NCBI GenBank assembly: GCA_001564205.1
Contig: LKMY01000122.1
Location: 1 to 6,001, forward strand
Direction: 5' to 3'
From: Nanohaloarchaea archaeon PL-Br10_U2g5
GTDB lineage: Archaea; Halobacteriota; Halobacteria; Halobacteriales; Haloferacaceae
Length of the DNA stretch: 6,001 nt
Below are positions 4,728 through 6,001 of the stretch, piece by piece. The position numbers were made by a program, and so were the translations under genes. Under the pieces are notes generated by a model that was not told where the DNA came from, searched no databases, and was given only the letters and a program-made list of their open reading frames with translations. Each line of letters starts with the position of its first letter. Positions within the stretch are counted from its first letter, which is position 1.

Positions 4728-6001
4728 ATGAATCACGAACGCTCGCGCGGACTGTACGACCGCGCGCTGTCGGTCATGCCGGGCGGGGTCAACTCTTCGG
4801 TCCGGGCGACGATGCCGCATCCCTTCTTCATCGAGCGCGGTGACGGCGGCCACGTCATCGACGCCGACGGGAACAGGTACGTCGACTGGGTGATGGGGTA
4901 CGGACCGCTCCTATACGGCCACGACCTCCCCAACCCGGTCGAGGCGGCGATTCAGTCACACACGGCCGGGGGACCGATGTACGGCGCGCCGACCGAGATC
5001 GAGGTCGAACACGCCGAGTTCGTGGCCCGACACGTGCCGAGCGTCGAGTCGATCCGGTTCGTCAACTCCGGGACGGAAGCGACGGTGTCGGCGGTGCGAC
5101 TCGCGCGCGGCCACACCGGCCGCGACAAGATCGTCGTCATGCAGGGCGGCTACCACGGCGCGCAGGAGTCGACGCTCGTCGAGGGATCAGCGGAGAACCC
5201 ACACCCGTCGACCGCGGGGATCCCGGAGGAGTTCGCACAACACACGCTCCCGATTCCGTTCAACGACCCGGCCGCCGCCAAAGAGGTGTTCGCGGAGCAC
5301 GGCGACGAGATCGCCGCGGTCCTCGTGGAGCCGATCCTCGCCAACATGGGAATCGTGATGCCGGTCGACGGCTATCACGAGACGCTGCGAGACCTCTGTG
5401 ACGATCACGGTGCACTCCTCGTGTTCGACGAGGTGATCACCGGGTTCCGGGTGGGCGGGCTCGGCTGTGCGCAGTCGAAGCTCGGCGTCACGCCGGACGT
5501 GACCACGTTCGGAAAGATCATCGGAGGTGGGTTTCCCGTCGGCGCGATCGGCGGACGGTCCGAGATTATTGAGCGGTTCACGCCCGCTGGCGACGTGTTC
5601 CAGTCCGGCACCTTCTCCGGCCATCCCGTGACGATGGCGGCGGGGAAAGCGGGGCTGGAGTACGCCGCCGAAAACGACGTGTACGAACACGTCAACCGGC
5701 TCGGTCGAAAGCTGCGTGAAGGAATCACCGACATCTGTGCGGAGCGCGCACCCGAGTACACCGTCGTCGGCACGGATTCGATGTTCAAAACGGTCTTCAC
5801 TCGGGACGCGCCCGCCGACCCGGACGCCTGTTGTGCGGCCGGCTGCCGGCAGAACGCCGACTGTGATCGATACGCCACCTGTCCGAAGACGGGCGCCGAC
5901 GTCGCCGACGCCGCGACCGACCGCTGGGAGCGGGTGTTCTGGCAGGAGATGAAAGACCGCGGCGTCTTCCTCACCGCCAACCAGTTCGAGTGTCAGTTCA
6001 C
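4728..6001 (+). CDS. hemL: glutamate-1-semialdehyde 2,1-aminomutase (partial, 3' end outside window)
   Basis: HemL is a pyridoxal-phosphate enzyme that moves the amino group of glutamate-1-semialdehyde to give 5-aminolevulinate, the precursor of haem, sirohaem and cobalamin in the C5 pathway. The window holds 424 codons from the start; the family is about 430-450 residues long, so roughly 20 residues are missing at the right edge. Visible motifs are [10 protein letters not shown] (18-27), GYGPLLYGH (57-65), the cofactor-phosphate loop SGTEAT (114-119), GGYHG (140-144), FDEVITGFR (233-241) with D234 contacting the cofactor, and the Schiff-base lysine K263 in [14 protein letters not shown] (260-273). 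Near the C-terminus a five-cysteine stretch (C368, C369, C373, C379, C385) is absent from typical bacterial HemL. The ATG at 4728 gives the [14 protein letters not shown] start expected for haloarchaeal HemL. The end coordinate is the window edge, not a stop codon. Confidence 0.96.
   Translation, partial: MNHERSRGLYDRALSVMPGGVNSSVRATMPHPFFIERGDGGHVIDADGNRYVDWVMGYGPLLYGHDLPNPVEAAIQSHTAGGPMYGAPTEIEVEHAEFVARHVPSVESIRFVNSGTEATVSAVRLARGHTGRDKIVVMQGGYHGAQESTLVEGSAENPHPSTAGIPEEFAQHTLPIPFNDPAAAKEVFAEHGDEIAAVLVEPILANMGIVMPVDGYHETLRDLCDDHGALLVFDEVITGFRVGGLGCAQSKLGVTPDVTTFGKIIGGGFPVGAIGGRSEIIERFTPAGDVFQSGTFSGHPVTMAAGKAGLEYAAENDVYEHVNRLGRKLREGITDICAERAPEYTVVGTDSMFKTVFTRDAPADPDACCAAGCRQNADCDRYATCPKTGADVADAATDRWERVFWQEMKDRGVFLTANQFECQF

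Noticed and set aside
5405..5980. Minus-strand open frame (191 codons) opposite hemL
   Set aside because: It is Ser/Pro/Arg-rich shadow composition, and the + strand encodes intact HemL motifs throughout.

Overview
This window comes from a halophilic archaeon (class Halobacteria). The coding sequences are GC-rich, the soluble proteins are strongly acidic, and the proteins are haloarchaeal family members (RadA, HemL, a PII protein of haloarchaeal type). Most genes start a few bases to about 40 bases after an AT-rich TATA-like box, which fits leaderless or short-leader transcripts. The proteins I recognise look most like those of the Halorubrum/Haloferax side of the class, but I cannot fix the genus from sequence alone.

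All five genes lie on the + strand. In order they are: (1) a small four-helix membrane protein of unknown function (65-535); (2) a haloarchaeal ACT-domain protein with an N-terminal helix-turn-helix-like part (592-1092); (3) the recombinase radA (1254-2285); (4) an ammonium transporter with a complete PII/GlnK signalling domain fused to its C-terminus (2819-4576); and (5) hemL, glutamate-1-semialdehyde aminomutase for haem/cobalamin synthesis, which runs off the right edge (4728-6001, partial). Each gene has its own candidate TATA box, so this looks like five separate transcription units and not an operon. I see no strong functional link between neighbours beyond shared housekeeping and nitrogen or amino-acid metabolism.

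The only long gap without a clear gene is 2286-2818 between radA and amt. It is more AT-rich than its surroundings. Its left half holds a stem-loop just after radA, a second inverted repeat, a doubtful 52-codon reading frame, and a good stem-plus-T6 terminator candidate at 2533-2565. Its right half holds a cluster of TATA-like boxes and small palindromes that probably form the control region of the amt-PII gene.

The most interesting items are these: the Amt-PII fusion, whose PII T-loop keeps the pore-plugging arginine but has lost the modifiable tyrosine; a possible internal start that could release a free PII; a five-cysteine stretch in HemL; and a terminator that ends a transcript with no obvious gene of its own. 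I found no mobile element, CRISPR array, tRNA or rRNA.
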